Positions 41,288 to 50,766 of a DNA stretch of 64,000 nucleotides are shown here, in pieces; position 1 is the first letter of the stretch, and the number at the start of each line of letters is the position of its first letter. This DNA comes from Bacteroidia bacterium (GTDB lineage: Bacteria > Bacteroidota > Bacteroidia > Palsa-965): positions 1 through 64,000 of the forward strand of contig JALONL010000041.1 in the NCBI GenBank assembly GCA_025454955.1, in the 5' to 3' direction. The translations under genes were made by a program, and so were the position numbers. The notes under the pieces were generated by a model. The model had not been told where the DNA came from, did no database searches, and worked only from the letters and a program-made list of their open reading frames with translations.

Positions 41288-43342
41288 ATGCAGAAAACGT
41301 TTACGCGTTTGTTTCTGGCATTTCTCCTGTTGCTTTTCAACCTGCAGTTAAAAGCACAGCAGCCGGCCGATACGCTTCCGGAGTTGTCGCTCGAACAACT
41401 TCTGCTATTGAAAGCCCTCGACAGTTCATCGGCCACCGAAGCCGAGCTCAATGCGCGTATTGAGGCGGCTTCGCAGCGTCCGTTTTCGACGCGTGAAACG
41501 CCCAATGTAGTTACCATTATTACAGCCGATGAAATACGCAACAGCGGCGCGCGTGATCTGATGGATGTACTGCGACTGGTTCCCGGCATTGAATTCGGGG
41601 TAGATGTGGAAGGTGTGGTTTCGGTGGGCATACGCGGGCAGTGGGGCGCAGAGGGTAAAGTGCTGGTGGCGGTTGACGGAATGGAGATGAATGAACTGAT
41701 GTTTGGCTTTTTCACCTTCGGGAATGATTTTCAGATTTCGGCCATTAAACGGGTGGAAGTAATTCGCGGGCCGGGTTCGGTAATGAACGGTGGTTTTGCC
41801 GCGTTGGGAGTTATTAACATCATTACCCGCGATTTAACCGAGCCCGATGGTTTATCGGCCACCACCAATGTGGGAGGCACACAATCAGGCTTCTCGCGCT
41901 CAAACGCCAGTGTGCTGATGAGCACACACACGGCCGACGGCTGGTACTTATCCGTGCGCGGATCTGTAGGCAAGGCATTGCGCAGCGATCAGTTGTACCG
42001 CGATTTTACCGGAGCTTCCTACAACATGCGCTACGCCTCTGAAATTGATCTGGGCGATGCCGGATTGAACATCAGCGGGCACGGGTTGAACATCAGTTTG
42101 TATTACCGCGACCATCGCATGCAAACACTGGCTCCGTTCGACAGTATTTTCGATACCTTGAATTACGTGACCCGTTTTCAGCAGTATCGGGCTTCGGTAT
42201 CGTGGGCAAAAAAATTCAATTCGGGCTGGACATTCCAGTCGGGGCTGTATTACAATTTCGACAACCCCTGGAACTCCGGTGTACTTTATCGTGATTTACC
42301 GGATTATGACCGTCGTGGGAGGCGCACCCGCTTCACTACCCGTTTTGGCTATGAAGTAACAAGAGATTTTTCGCTTAATTTCGGCTGGCAGGCATTTATC
42401 GATCAGGGGCGGGCCAATAATCCCGACGATTTATTTCTTGCCAACGACAGCACCAGCTTTGTGTTGCGCAACCAGTCGGCTTTTACCGAAATAATCTGGA
42501 AAACATATTGGTTTAACATTGTGGCAGGCGGTCGTGCCGAGTTTAACTCAGAGTATGGTGCCGCTCTCGTGCCCCGTTTTGCCATTACCAAAAACTTTGA
42601 GCGTTTCAGCTTCAAACTTTTGTACAACGAATCGTTCAAGGCACCCACCATAGAAAATATTGATTTGCAGGACAGCGGAAACCGCCTCCGTCCGGAATAC
42701 GTGAAGGTGAGCGAACTGGAATTCGGCTACAAGATAAACCGCAAGGCATACGTAAATGCCAACCTGTTCCGTACCGATGTACGTAACCAGATACTTTATT
42801 ATTACGATGAAGTCAACGGTCTTGAATATTATACAAACAGCCCCCGCAACGTGAGCTATGGAGCCGAGGCCGAATTTATTTACCGCGGCCCCATTAACCA
42901 GATGAGGGCAAGCTGGTCATGGTATTCGGTAAACGGAATGCCCGTCAGCGAGTTGAATTCGGTGCCTGGGAAAAACAATGTGCTTCTGAATTTTCCCCAG
43001 CATAAAATTACATTCTCTGCCACGCATGTATTTCCTTCAGGCTGGGCAGTAAACATCACCGGGCATCTGGTTTCCGAGCGTTTTCTTTATACCGCAATCG
43101 ATACGGCAGGAAATTATGTGGTGGACCGTTGTGCGCCCGATGCCTTGCTGTCGTCCACCATCAACAAGCAGAATGTGTTGCCGGGAATTGACGTGGCACT
43201 TTCTTTGCATAACCTGCTCAACAGAAGCTATGTCATTGGTATGCCCTACGAAGGCGATATTGGCCCTTATCCTTCTCTCTCCCGCGAAATTGTGGTGCGC
43301 ATGACCTGGCATCCCCAATTCAAATCCCGTACCTCCCGTTAA
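41288..43342 (+). CDS. TonB-dependent receptor (BtuB/FepA-like) of a YfiR-linked locus
   Basis: This 684-aa outer-membrane receptor has a signal peptide (ends LQLKAQ), a short N-terminal segment, a plug domain at about 75-190 (TRETPNVVTIITADEIRNSG, RDLMDVLRLVPGIEF, VEVIRGPGSV) and a barrel to the C-terminus. It lacks the CarboxypepD_reg domain found in the receptor at 11285. The YfiR-family gene starts 3 bases after its stop codon. TonB receptor plus DUF4154/YfiR is a recurrent pairing in which YfiR-like periplasmic proteins link to signalling enzymes; the ligand is unknown. Confidence 0.9.
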   Translation: MQKTFTRLFLAFLLLLFNLQLKAQQPADTLPELSLEQLLLLKALDSSSATEAELNARIEAASQRPFSTRETPNVVTIITADEIRNSGARDLMDVLRLVPGIEFGVDVEGVVSVGIRGQWGAEGKVLVAVDGMEMNELMFGFFTFGNDFQISAIKRVEVIRGPGSVMNGGFAALGVINIITRDLTEPDGLSATTNVGGTQSGFSRSNASVLMSTHTADGWYLSVRGSVGKALRSDQLYRDFTGASYNMRYASEIDLGDAGLNISGHGLNISLYYRDHRMQTLAPFDSIFDTLNYVTRFQQYRASVSWAKKFNSGWTFQSGLYYNFDNPWNSGVLYRDLPDYDRRGRRTRFTTRFGYEVTRDFSLNFGWQAFIDQGRANNPDDLFLANDSTSFVLRNQSAFTEIIWKTYWFNIVAGGRAEFNSEYGAALVPRFAITKNFERFSFKLLYNESFKAPTIENIDLQDSGNRLRPEYVKVSELEFGYKINRKAYVNANLFRTDVRNQILYYYDEVNGLEYYTNSPRNVSYGAEAEFIYRGPINQMRASWSWYSVNGMPVSELNSVPGKNNVLLNFPQHKITFSATHVFPSGWAVNITGHLVSERFLYTAIDTAGNYVVDRCAPDALLSSTINKQNVLPGIDVALSLHNLLNRSYVIGMPYEGDIGPYPSLSREIVVRMTWHPQFKSRTSR

Positions 43343-43345
43343 TCC

Positions 43346-43876
43346 ATGTTCCGTATAAAACCTCATCTCTTGCTGCTTATTTTGCCGGTGTTTATGCACC
43401 TGGCAGCGGGCGTGCATTATCAGGAGGTGAATTTTAAATCATACACCCTTTTGCTGCACAGCTTTGCCAAAAACATCGACTGGCCGGGCGAAACGGGCAA
43501 GACTACTTTTGTGTATGGGGTTTATGGAAAATCGAAAGTGTATGACGAGCTTCTGAACCTTGCCCGTACCAAGAAAGTAAGAAACATGAATATTGAAGTG
43601 CGCACCCTGAACACGCCCGCCGAAGCAGCGGCCTGCGATATTGTGTTTGTGCCCACTTCACGCTCATCATCTGTGAAAGATATTGCCACACAAATTAAAG
43701 GCAAACCTGTGCTCATGGTGTGCGAACGAAGCGGGTACTGCTTAAAAGGAGCAGCAATCAGTTTTAACGTGAATGAAGAAGGAACTCTCCGTTTCGATAT
43801 CAATACCAAAGTATGCGTACAGCAAAAATTAGTTGTGCGCGCCCAACTGCTTCAGATTGCCGACCGGGTGTATTGA
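43346..43876 (+). CDS. YfiR-family (DUF4154) periplasmic protein, first copy
   Basis: This 176-aa protein has a signal peptide (ends HLAAG). The family pattern begins with LLLHSFAKNIDWP and includes VFVPTSRSSSV, GKPVLMVCERSGYCLKGAAISF and a C-terminal LLQIADRVY. In Pseudomonas, YfiR is a periplasmic inhibitor of a diguanylate cyclase; no GGDEF protein is present here, so the partner may differ. Two Cys residues at positions likely to form a disulfide are conserved with the second copy. It lies 3 bases after the TonB receptor. A weak terminator follows at 43954-43979. Confidence 0.88.
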   Translation: MFRIKPHLLLLILPVFMHLAAGVHYQEVNFKSYTLLLHSFAKNIDWPGETGKTTFVYGVYGKSKVYDELLNLARTKKVRNMNIEVRTLNTPAEAAACDIVFVPTSRSSSVKDIATQIKGKPVLMVCERSGYCLKGAAISFNVNEEGTLRFDINTKVCVQQKLVVRAQLLQIADRVY

Positions 43877-43953
43877 TTTTCCGGTTTTCGCAGGTTTTAA
43901 CTGCCCGATTGTTGTTCCGTTTTTCCCGATTCATTGAAAAATTCCTTATAAAC

Positions 43954-43979
43954 CGGCCTTCACAAAGCCGTTTTTTTTC
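43954..43979 (+). terminator. Weak terminator after the first YfiR gene
   Basis: CGGC/GCCG stem of 4 bp, loop CTTCACAAA, then TTTTTTTT. It could end or attenuate the TonB receptor-YfiR transcript. The rest of 43877-44159 holds a TATATTCG box (44143-44150) just before the second YfiR gene. Confidence 0.4.
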
Positions 43980-44159
43980 GTTAATTCTTACCAGAATATC
44001 GCTGCATAAGCTATACTGAACGTGCTGAAATTCAGTTTTTCAGGTGTTTGTTTTTTTACTAAAAGCGGGTTTTCCGGAGCGTTAATTAGTATTAAGAACA
44101 CTTTCTTAAAACGGTGTAAAAGATATACGAGGTTATTAAACAGTATATTCGCGCTGCCT

Positions 44160-44690
44160 ATGAAATTCCTGAGATATACATTTTTGGGTGTGTTGCCGCT
44201 TTGGTTGTTTACCTTATCGGCTGCAGGGAAATATCAGGAAGTGAATTATAAATCGTATTCGCTGCTGCTGCATAGTTTTGCCAAAAATATAGAGTGGCCC
44301 GACGAGCAGTTGAAAAGCAGTTTTGTGTATGGCATATATGGCAAGTCGAAACTGTATGATGATCTGGTGCTGATTACCCGCACCAAAAAAGTAAGACACA
44401 TGCCCATTGAAGTGCGCATCATAAACTCTCCTTCCGAGGCTGCATCGTGCGAGGTGGTTTTTGTGCCCGCATCACGTTCTTCATCGGTAAGTGAAATAAA
44501 TAAAGCGATAAACGGGAAACCGGTTTTATTGGTTTGCGAACGCAATGGCTATTGCCTGAAAGGCGCTGCAATAAGTTATTCGATAGACGATCAGGGAGCT
44601 TTGCGGTTTGATGTAAATACCAAAACCTGCGCTTCACAAAAACTCACACTCAGGCCGCAGTTGCTTCAAATGGCCGACAGGGTTTATTAG
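44160..44690 (+). CDS. YfiR-family (DUF4154) periplasmic protein, second copy
   Basis: This 176-aa paralogue of the preceding gene is similar along its whole length (LLLHSFAKNIEWP, VFVPASRSSSV, CERNGYCLKGAAISYS, LLQMADRVY) and has its own signal peptide. Start ATG 44160 aligns the two signal peptides; the longer frame from 44022 adds unrelated sequence. A TATATTCG box lies just upstream, so it may have its own promoter. Its TAG stop codon (44688-44690) overlaps the end of a foldback element. It is convergent with the response regulator gene. Confidence 0.88.
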   Translation: MKFLRYTFLGVLPLWLFTLSAAGKYQEVNYKSYSLLLHSFAKNIEWPDEQLKSSFVYGIYGKSKLYDDLVLITRTKKVRHMPIEVRIINSPSEAASCEVVFVPASRSSSVSEINKAINGKPVLLVCERNGYCLKGAAISYSIDDQGALRFDVNTKTCASQKLTLRPQLLQMADRVY

Positions 44691-44843
44691 AACTCATCTC
44701 AAAATTACTTTTCGAGATTTTTCCAAGTATTTTTCGCTATGGCGAGCATCTTTTCGCAGGGCATAGTTGGCGACTCTGTTCAAGAAAAGAAGAGAAGCCA
44801 GAGCGAAAAAGACGCAGCGAAAAATCCGGAAGTGGATGAGTTC
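44690..44843. mobile_element. TA-flanked foldback element (MITE-like)
   Basis: This 154-bp element is bounded by GAACTCATC (44690) and its complement (ending 44843), with an imperfect extension of the terminal repeats to about 45 bp (GATTTTTC and TTTTTCGCT blocks). TA lies on both sides. The G that begins each end completes the TAG stop codons of the two convergent neighbours. It encodes nothing. Confidence 0.8.
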
Positions 44844-45253
44844 TAGTTACCGGTATTGAGGTTTTCGAGCAGGGTATTCATCTTGTCTTCGGTGAGCGGC
44901 TTTTCTACAAATCCTTTGAGAAACGGAAAACGTTCGGCCATTTCCCTGTCGCGTTTGAGGGTGGAGGAGGTGAGAATAACAAAATTCAGCAATTCGGTTT
45001 CATCGTTGCTGTAGTCTTCCAGTTCGTGCAAGAGGTCAAATCCATCCATGTCGGGCATTTTAATGTCGAGCAGTATCAGGTCGGGTCTGGGTGCTTCTTC
45101 GTCGATCACTGATTTAAGGTATTCGAGGGCCGATACGGATGTGTTGAAGATTCTGAATTCACCGGCAATCTGCATATCACGTATCAGGTCTTCGTGATAG
45201 AAATTGGTGATTTCGTTATCATCAATGAGCATTAGGAAGTTTAACTTTTTCAT
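44843..45253 (-). CDS. Single-domain response regulator
   Basis: This 136-aa receiver domain has no output domain. The acidic pocket is Asp11/Asp12 (IDDNE), with phosphoacceptor Asp63 (LLDIKMP), Thr95 (LTSS) and Lys118 (EKPL). CheY-like or Spo0F-like relay roles are possible. It starts 6 bases after the stop codon of the propeller-SpoIIE gene, so the phosphatase and receiver are co-transcribed. Its TAG stop codon coincides with the end of the foldback element. Confidence 0.92.
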   Translation of the reverse strand: MKKLNFLMLIDDNEITNFYHEDLIRDMQIAGEFRIFNTSVSALEYLKSVIDEEAPRPDLILLDIKMPDMDGFDLLHELEDYSNDETELLNFVILTSSTLKRDREMAERFPFLKGFVEKPLTEDKMNTLLENLNTGN

Positions 45254-45259
45254 GGGGCA

Positions 45260-48200
45260 TTATATTTCAAGGCCGATTACCAGCATATCATCCATCTGAT
45301 CGTGGGCTCCCCGCCATTCGTTGTAGCGGCGTATGATGATATTTCGTTGTTCGTGCATGGGTAAATCGGAAATTTCGAGTAACATGCGTTCAAAGCTGGC
45401 CCGCCCGAATCGTTTGTTTTTGGGGCCTCCGAACTGATCGGTGTAACCGTCGGTGAAGAGATAGATTTTATCGCCGGGCTTACCTAAAATCTGAACAGTA
45501 TCGAATTTTTCGGTGGTGGAGTATTGCACACCGCCAATGGTGGTTTTACAGGATTTAACGTGAGTAAGTTCATCGCCCGAAATAATGAAGGCGGGCCTGT
45601 TTGAATTGGTAATGGAAAGCAGCCGGGTGCGTGGATCGAAACTGATGAGACTGATGTCGAGGCCATCGTAAATGATGGATTCCTCGTCGTATTTTTTCAG
45701 CTGGCTGTAAAGACTCAGGCGCAGGTTTTCGAGTACGTCAGACACGCGTGTACTGGACACGATAAGTGCTTCATTGAGCAGGTTGTAGCTGATGAGCGAC
45801 ATGAAAGCTCCCGGCACACCATGACCGGTACAGTCAACGGCGGCAATGTAAATCATTTCATCTTTTTCGGCCATCCAGTAGAAGTCGCCGCTTACAATGT
45901 CGCGTGGCTGGTAGATGATGAAATGCTCGCTGAAGAACGCGTTGATCTGATTGGTTTCGGGTAAAATGGCCTGCTGAATTCGCTGGGCGTATTCGATACT
46001 GCTGGTAATGTCGCGGTTTTTGGCCTGAATGAGCAGGGCCTGTTTTTCGAGTTCTTCTTTTTGCTTGAGTGTTTCGGCGGTGCGTTCCTGTACGGTGCTT
46101 TCGAGTTTTTCGCTGGTCTGGCGCAAATTCCGTTCGCGCAGCCAGATTATGGCAAAGATGCCTCCCACCACCAGCACCCCGCATATGAGGTAAAACCACC
46201 AGGTGCGGTAAAACGGAGCCAGCACGGTAAAGCGATAGATGCTGGCCTCTGTCATCCAAACCCCGTCGGCATTGCTGGCTTTCACCATGAATGAATATTC
46301 GCCCGGTTCGAGGCCCGAATATACTGCGCGGGTTTCGCGGGTGGGCGGACTCCATTCTTCGTCGAAGCCTTCGAGTTTGTATTGGTAATACACACGTTCG
46401 GGTGCGGTGAGTTGTATGCCCGAATACACAAACGTAATGTGGTTCATGGAATACGACATTTTCAGATTCACCGGAAATCCGAACCAGGGCTGAATACTGT
46501 CGAAGCGGAAGTATGAACTTTTTCCGTTGTCGATATAGGTGTGAATGTCCTTGTAGTTGAGCAATATCTGCTCGATATTGAGATGGGGCGCAGGGTAGGA
46601 GGTAATATCATTTTCGAGTACAAACCGGGTAAGCCCTGTTACCGAACCCAGCCAGATATCGCCACGCCGGTCGCGTGTAATGGCATTGGTATTTATTTCC
46701 ACGGTATTCAAACCGCTTTCCTGTGTGTAGGTGCGTACGTAGGCAATGCTTCCGCTGTTGTTCAGTACAATTTTATTCAGGCCCAGTCTTGTGGTTACCC
46801 AAATTATATCGCGGTTAATGAGAAATCCGGTAATGATGTTGTTGGATAAACCGCTGTTTTGGGTAGTCACAAACTCATCTTTATCGGCTGTACCGGAAGT
46901 GGTATATTTTACGGCTTTGGTGTTTTTTCTGATCCAGATACCATTGTTTGCTGTTCCCAGCCAGAGATTGCCAAACATATCCTGCGAAATGCAGGAAATA
47001 TCGCCAAGTATAGAATTGGTGGTTGCCGCAAACACGTTTTTCATTTTTCCGTCTTCGTTCATGTGTACCAATCCTTTGCTGGTGGCCACCCACATATCAC
47101 CGTTTACATCCTGATAAATGGCGTTTATGCGTCCGCTGTTCAGCACTTCTTCTTCTTCGCCCACCTGATAAATGGAGAACGGGCCTTCGGGGCCTGAGGA
47201 AGTAATGAGCGAAAGCCCGCCGGTTTGCATACCTGCCCAGATACGGCCGCTGTGGTCGGTATAAATTACCGACACAAAATCCCAGGGCAACCCGTTTTCA
47301 GAATTCAGGCAGATGAATGCATTTTCGGTTTTGTTTCTGTTTGCGTAAGGCAGTATGCTGATGCCGCCACCAATGGTTGCGCACCATATTCCGCGGTATT
47401 TATCTTCGGTAATGCTGGTAATAATGCTTTCGCAGATGCCGCGCTCCCAGAGGTAATTTACCATAGAATCGGGACTCACATGCCAGTTTACACCGCCACC
47501 GTATTCGCCACTCCAGATGTATCCGAAACTATCCTGAAACACGCAAAGCGTATTGTCGCCGTCGAAACGTTCTTCGGGAATATGTGTAATGAATTTTTCG
47601 CCGTTAAGGCTGGCCATGCCTTCGTTGAGGGTTCCTATCCAGAGATTGCGTTCATCGTCTTCAAACAAACACACAATGTGATCGCTTTTCAATCCGGTGT
47701 TGTAGGTAAACTCCCTTAACTGCGTTTCTGAAAAAGTATAGTTGCCTTTGTTGTCAGACGGAAGCAGTCGTATCATTCCGCCACCGTCGGTGCCGGCCCA
47801 TATCGATCCGCGGCTGTCGCAGATAATGGCTCTGTAACGGCGTTTGGGAAAAAGATCGGTGCCGCCCGAAGTAACCAGCGTGCTTTGAATTTTCATTTGC
47901 TGCCCCGCAGGCATCAGAATGCGCCCCACACCTTCGGCCAGATCGCAAAACCAGATATTGCCCTGCCTGTCAAGAGTCATCGACGAAATGTTGAGACCAA
48001 ACTGGTTAGTGTCTTTGTTGAGCAATAATACTTCGGTGGTTTTTCCGGCCAGTTTGCCGGTGGTGGTAAGCCATGCCCTGCGCGATGATTCGGCAATGCG
48101 GCTTTTGTTCCAGATCAGCCCGTAAAGTCCTTCGTCGGTGCAGGCCACCCAGAGGTTTCCGTCGGTATCCAGTATACCGGTCGAAAACTGGGGTATCATG

Positions 48201-48691
48201 GAAAAATTGCGCGAGTTGAGCGAGTCTATTGCAAATGTGCCGCCGGGTATGTTTTCGCGGATTACATAAATTTCGTCGCCGGTAATGGCATACACCTGGC
48301 TGTTGCCCCAGATGAGTGTTTTGATATTGCTGGTGGCCAGTCCGGTTTTCTGCCCCACGCTCTGGAAACGCTGGCCATTCCAAACGCTTATTCCCTGCGG
48401 CGTGCCGATCCAGAGAAAACGTGGCGAACTGCAAAGGCTTGTAATGCGGTTGGAGGGGAGCCCGTCTTCGATGAAGTAATTGCGGAATGTTTTTCCGTTA
48501 AACCGGCTCAGACCACCGTTTGTACCTGCCCAGATATAGCCGTTAATATCCTGTGTAATGGCTGTCACGCGCGACTGTGCCAGACCTTCGGCCACAGAAA
48601 ATGTGCGAAAGTTGTAGCGGTTGGCACTGGCTGTAAAAACAGTCAGCAAGCCAAACATCGCTAAAAACAGCCTGAGAGGGAGAAGAGGCAT
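45260..48691 (-). CDS. Two-component-propeller / Y_Y_Y / SpoIIE-type PP2C phosphatase
   Basis: This 1143-aa signalling protein has a signal peptide (ends TASAN), then about 14 two-component regulator-propeller repeats forming a periplasmic double propeller (VTAITQDINGYIWAGTNGG is the first). A Y_Y_Y domain near 740-830 is followed by one membrane helix near 833-855 and a coiled coil (ESTVQERTAETLKQ). A C-terminal SpoIIE/PP2C domain has metal ligands in GDFYWM, VDCTGHGVPGAFMS and FTDGYTDQFGG. It replaces the histidine kinase usual for this sensor layout with a serine/threonine phosphatase. The target is unknown; an anti-sigma antagonist is the usual substrate. Confidence 0.93.
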   Translation of the reverse strand: MPLLPLRLFLAMFGLLTVFTASANRYNFRTFSVAEGLAQSRVTAITQDINGYIWAGTNGGLSRFNGKTFRNYFIEDGLPSNRITSLCSSPRFLWIGTPQGISVWNGQRFQSVGQKTGLATSNIKTLIWGNSQVYAITGDEIYVIRENIPGGTFAIDSLNSRNFSMIPQFSTGILDTDGNLWVACTDEGLYGLIWNKSRIAESSRRAWLTTTGKLAGKTTEVLLLNKDTNQFGLNISSMTLDRQGNIWFCDLAEGVGRILMPAGQQMKIQSTLVTSGGTDLFPKRRYRAIICDSRGSIWAGTDGGGMIRLLPSDNKGNYTFSETQLREFTYNTGLKSDHIVCLFEDDERNLWIGTLNEGMASLNGEKFITHIPEERFDGDNTLCVFQDSFGYIWSGEYGGGVNWHVSPDSMVNYLWERGICESIITSITEDKYRGIWCATIGGGISILPYANRNKTENAFICLNSENGLPWDFVSVIYTDHSGRIWAGMQTGGLSLITSSGPEGPFSIYQVGEEEEVLNSGRINAIYQDVNGDMWVATSKGLVHMNEDGKMKNVFAATTNSILGDISCISQDMFGNLWLGTANNGIWIRKNTKAVKYTTSGTADKDEFVTTQNSGLSNNIITGFLINRDIIWVTTRLGLNKIVLNNSGSIAYVRTYTQESGLNTVEINTNAITRDRRGDIWLGSVTGLTRFVLENDITSYPAPHLNIEQILLNYKDIHTYIDNGKSSYFRFDSIQPWFGFPVNLKMSYSMNHITFVYSGIQLTAPERVYYQYKLEGFDEEWSPPTRETRAVYSGLEPGEYSFMVKASNADGVWMTEASIYRFTVLAPFYRTWWFYLICGVLVVGGIFAIIWLRERNLRQTSEKLESTVQERTAETLKQKEELEKQALLIQAKNRDITSSIEYAQRIQQAILPETNQINAFFSEHFIIYQPRDIVSGDFYWMAEKDEMIYIAAVDCTGHGVPGAFMSLISYNLLNEALIVSSTRVSDVLENLRLSLYSQLKKYDEESIIYDGLDISLISFDPRTRLLSITNSNRPAFIISGDELTHVKSCKTTIGGVQYSTTEKFDTVQILGKPGDKIYLFTDGYTDQFGGPKNKRFGRASFERMLLEISDLPMHEQRNIIIRRYNEWRGAHDQMDDMLVIGLEI

Positions 48692-48804
48692 AAATGGTCT
48701 TTGCGAAAATAACAGTAAGCATTGGGTTTACCGAATATTTTTCGACTAAAAACGGCATTCCTAAGACGAAACACTAATTAGTTGTTTTGCAGTTTATTGG
48801 GAAT

Positions 48805-48836
48805 AAAAAAACACGGTGCAACAACCGTGTTTTTTT
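48805..48836. terminator. Terminator downstream of accA
   Basis: ACACGGT (48811-48817) / ACCGTGT (48824-48830) flanked by A6 and T6, serving accA on the minus strand and able to act in both directions. Confidence 0.8.
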
Positions 48837-48855
48837 AATCGGATAATAATCCGGA

Positions 48856-49812
48856 TTAATTCTCAATTACCACACCCATTTTGCAGAACTTGTCGATGCG
48901 TTGAGCCACACGTTCATTGGCGTTCAGGGGTGTTACTTCGTCGAGCAGGCGCTGGAGTTCGGTGCGCATAATGGCAAACATTTCGTCCCAGTTGGTGTGT
49001 GCTCCGCCCACGGGTTCGCGTATTACGCCGTCAACCAGTCCTTGTGCCAGCATGTCGTCGGCGGTAAGTTTCATGGCTTCGGCGGCGCGGGCTTTGTGAT
49101 CCCAGCTGCGCCAGAGAATGGTGGAGCAGTTTTCGGGCGAAATTACCGAGTACCAGGAGTTTTCGAGCATCAGCACACGGTCGCCGATGCCAATGCCGAG
49201 CGCACCGCCCGAAGCGCCTTCGCCAATGATAATGCAAATAACCGGCACTTTGAGGCGGGCCATTTCGAGAAGGTTGCGGGCAATGGCCTCGCCCTGTCCG
49301 CGTTCTTCGGCTTCGAGGCCGGGGTAGGCTCCGGGAGTATCAATAAAAGTCACCACCGGCTTACCGAATTTCTCGGCCATCTTCATCAGCCTCAGTGCTT
49401 TGCGGTAGCCTTCGGGATTGGGCATACCGAAGTTGTGATACTGACGCAGCTTGGTATTGCGCCCTTTCTGCTGACCGATAAACATTACCGAGCGCCCGTT
49501 AAACATGCCCAAACCGCCAATCATGGCCTTGTCGTCTTTCACGGTACGGTCGCCGTGAAATTCCACGAAATTGCCATCGGTAAGGCTTTTGATATAGTCG
49601 AGCGAGTAGGGCCGGTCGGGGTGACGCGATACCTGAACTCTTTGCCAGGGCGTTAAAGCGCCATATATTTCTTTGCGTTTGGTCGCAATTTTTTCTTCAA
49701 TTTCCTGAAGTGATGCCGATACATCCACACCACTTTTCTCTGCAGTTTGCACCATTTTATCGCGGAGCTCGGTAAGCTCGGCAATCGGTTTCTCAAAATC
49801 GAGGTAATTCAT
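48856..49812 (-). CDS. accA: Acetyl-CoA carboxylase carboxyltransferase subunit alpha
   Basis: It transfers carboxyl from carboxybiotin to acetyl-CoA in the first step of fatty-acid synthesis, in complex with AccD. The 318-aa length is standard. Typical segments are an N-terminal coiled coil (EKPIAELTELRDKM), RPYSLDYIKSL, FIDTPGAYPGLEAEERGQGE and EGASGGALGIGIGDRV, which form the CoA-binding and oxyanion regions. A TACCTTCG box on the minus strand (about 49829-49836) may be its -7 element. It is divergent from ispE. Confidence 0.97.
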   Translation of the reverse strand: MNYLDFEKPIAELTELRDKMVQTAEKSGVDVSASLQEIEEKIATKRKEIYGALTPWQRVQVSRHPDRPYSLDYIKSLTDGNFVEFHGDRTVKDDKAMIGGLGMFNGRSVMFIGQQKGRNTKLRQYHNFGMPNPEGYRKALRLMKMAEKFGKPVVTFIDTPGAYPGLEAEERGQGEAIARNLLEMARLKVPVICIIIGEGASGGALGIGIGDRVLMLENSWYSVISPENCSTILWRSWDHKARAAEAMKLTADDMLAQGLVDGVIREPVGGAHTNWDEMFAIMRTELQRLLDEVTPLNANERVAQRIDKFCKMGVVIEN

Positions 49813-49941
49813 ACTTTGCGTTTTGGTCCGAAGCAGCGAAGGTAAATAAATTGCCCGAAATAGGCGTAAAATGCAACCGGCTGAGAATTAGCACCAAACC
49901 CCGGCGTGGCAAAATGGCGCAGACCATTTACCTTCGCAGCA

Positions 49942-50766
49942 ATGGAAGTTTTTGCCAATGCCAAAATAAACCTCGGACTGCACGTCATCGAAAAACGTCC
50001 CGACGGTTATCACAATATCGAAACCGTGTTTTATCCCATCGGCTGGAGCGATGTGCTGCATGTAAAACCCGCAGCCAATCCTGCACCGGGCATATCGCTC
50101 TCGCTTTCCGGCATTCCCGTGCCGGGCGATGTGGACGATAACCTGCTGGTGAAAGCCTACAAATTAGTATCGGCCGATTATCATGTACCCGGCGTGGAAG
50201 TGCATCTCGAAAAGCGTGTGCCAATCGGAGCCGGATTGGGCGGCGGCTCGGCCGATGCGGCTTTTTTCCTTCACGCGCTGAACAATATTTTCGAACTCGG
50301 CTTAGCCTGGGGCGAACTCCATCACTACGCCCGGCAGCTTGGCGCCGATTGTTCCTTCTTCATCGCCAACCGCCCCGTACTGGCCGAACAGAAAGGCGAT
50401 GTGTATGAAAGCATTGCGCTTTCGCTGGCAGGCACGCACATTGCGGTGGTGCACCCCGGCATACACGTAAGCACACCCGAAGCCTACCGCGGCATCACAC
50501 CCCGGCAACCCGCCCGCCCGCTCGAAGAAATCCTGCTCAATGAACCGCAAAGCCGCTGGAAAAACATACTCGTAAACGATTTCGAAACCAGCGTGTTTGC
50601 CGCTCATCCCCGCATTGCACAACTCAAACAGCAGATGTACGATGCCGGCGCATTTTACGCGGCAATGAGCGGAAGCGGCTCGGCGGTATTCGGGTTGTTT
50701 GCGCAACAGCCGGAGTTGAATGAGGCTTTTAGCGATTGTGCAATGTGGCAGGGCGAACTACGGTAG
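49942..50766 (+). CDS. ispE: 4-diphosphocytidyl-2-C-methyl-D-erythritol kinase
   Basis: It phosphorylates CDP-ME in the non-mevalonate isoprenoid pathway. This 274-aa GHMP kinase has the N-terminal FANAKINLGLHV, ATP loop PIGAGLGGGSADAAF near residue 90-104, and the C-terminal MSGSGSAVFGLF. Start ATG 49942 aligns with the family; the frame continues upstream to 49906 without similarity. Its TAG stop codon (50764-50766) lies inside the first GTAG-headed REP unit, the first base of the array. Confidence 0.95.
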   Translation: MEVFANAKINLGLHVIEKRPDGYHNIETVFYPIGWSDVLHVKPAANPAPGISLSLSGIPVPGDVDDNLLVKAYKLVSADYHVPGVEVHLEKRVPIGAGLGGGSADAAFFLHALNNIFELGLAWGELHHYARQLGADCSFFIANRPVLAEQKGDVYESIALSLAGTHIAVVHPGIHVSTPEAYRGITPRQPARPLEEILLNEPQSRWKNILVNDFETSVFAAHPRIAQLKQQMYDAGAFYAAMSGSGSAVFGLFAQQPELNEAFSDCAMWQGELR

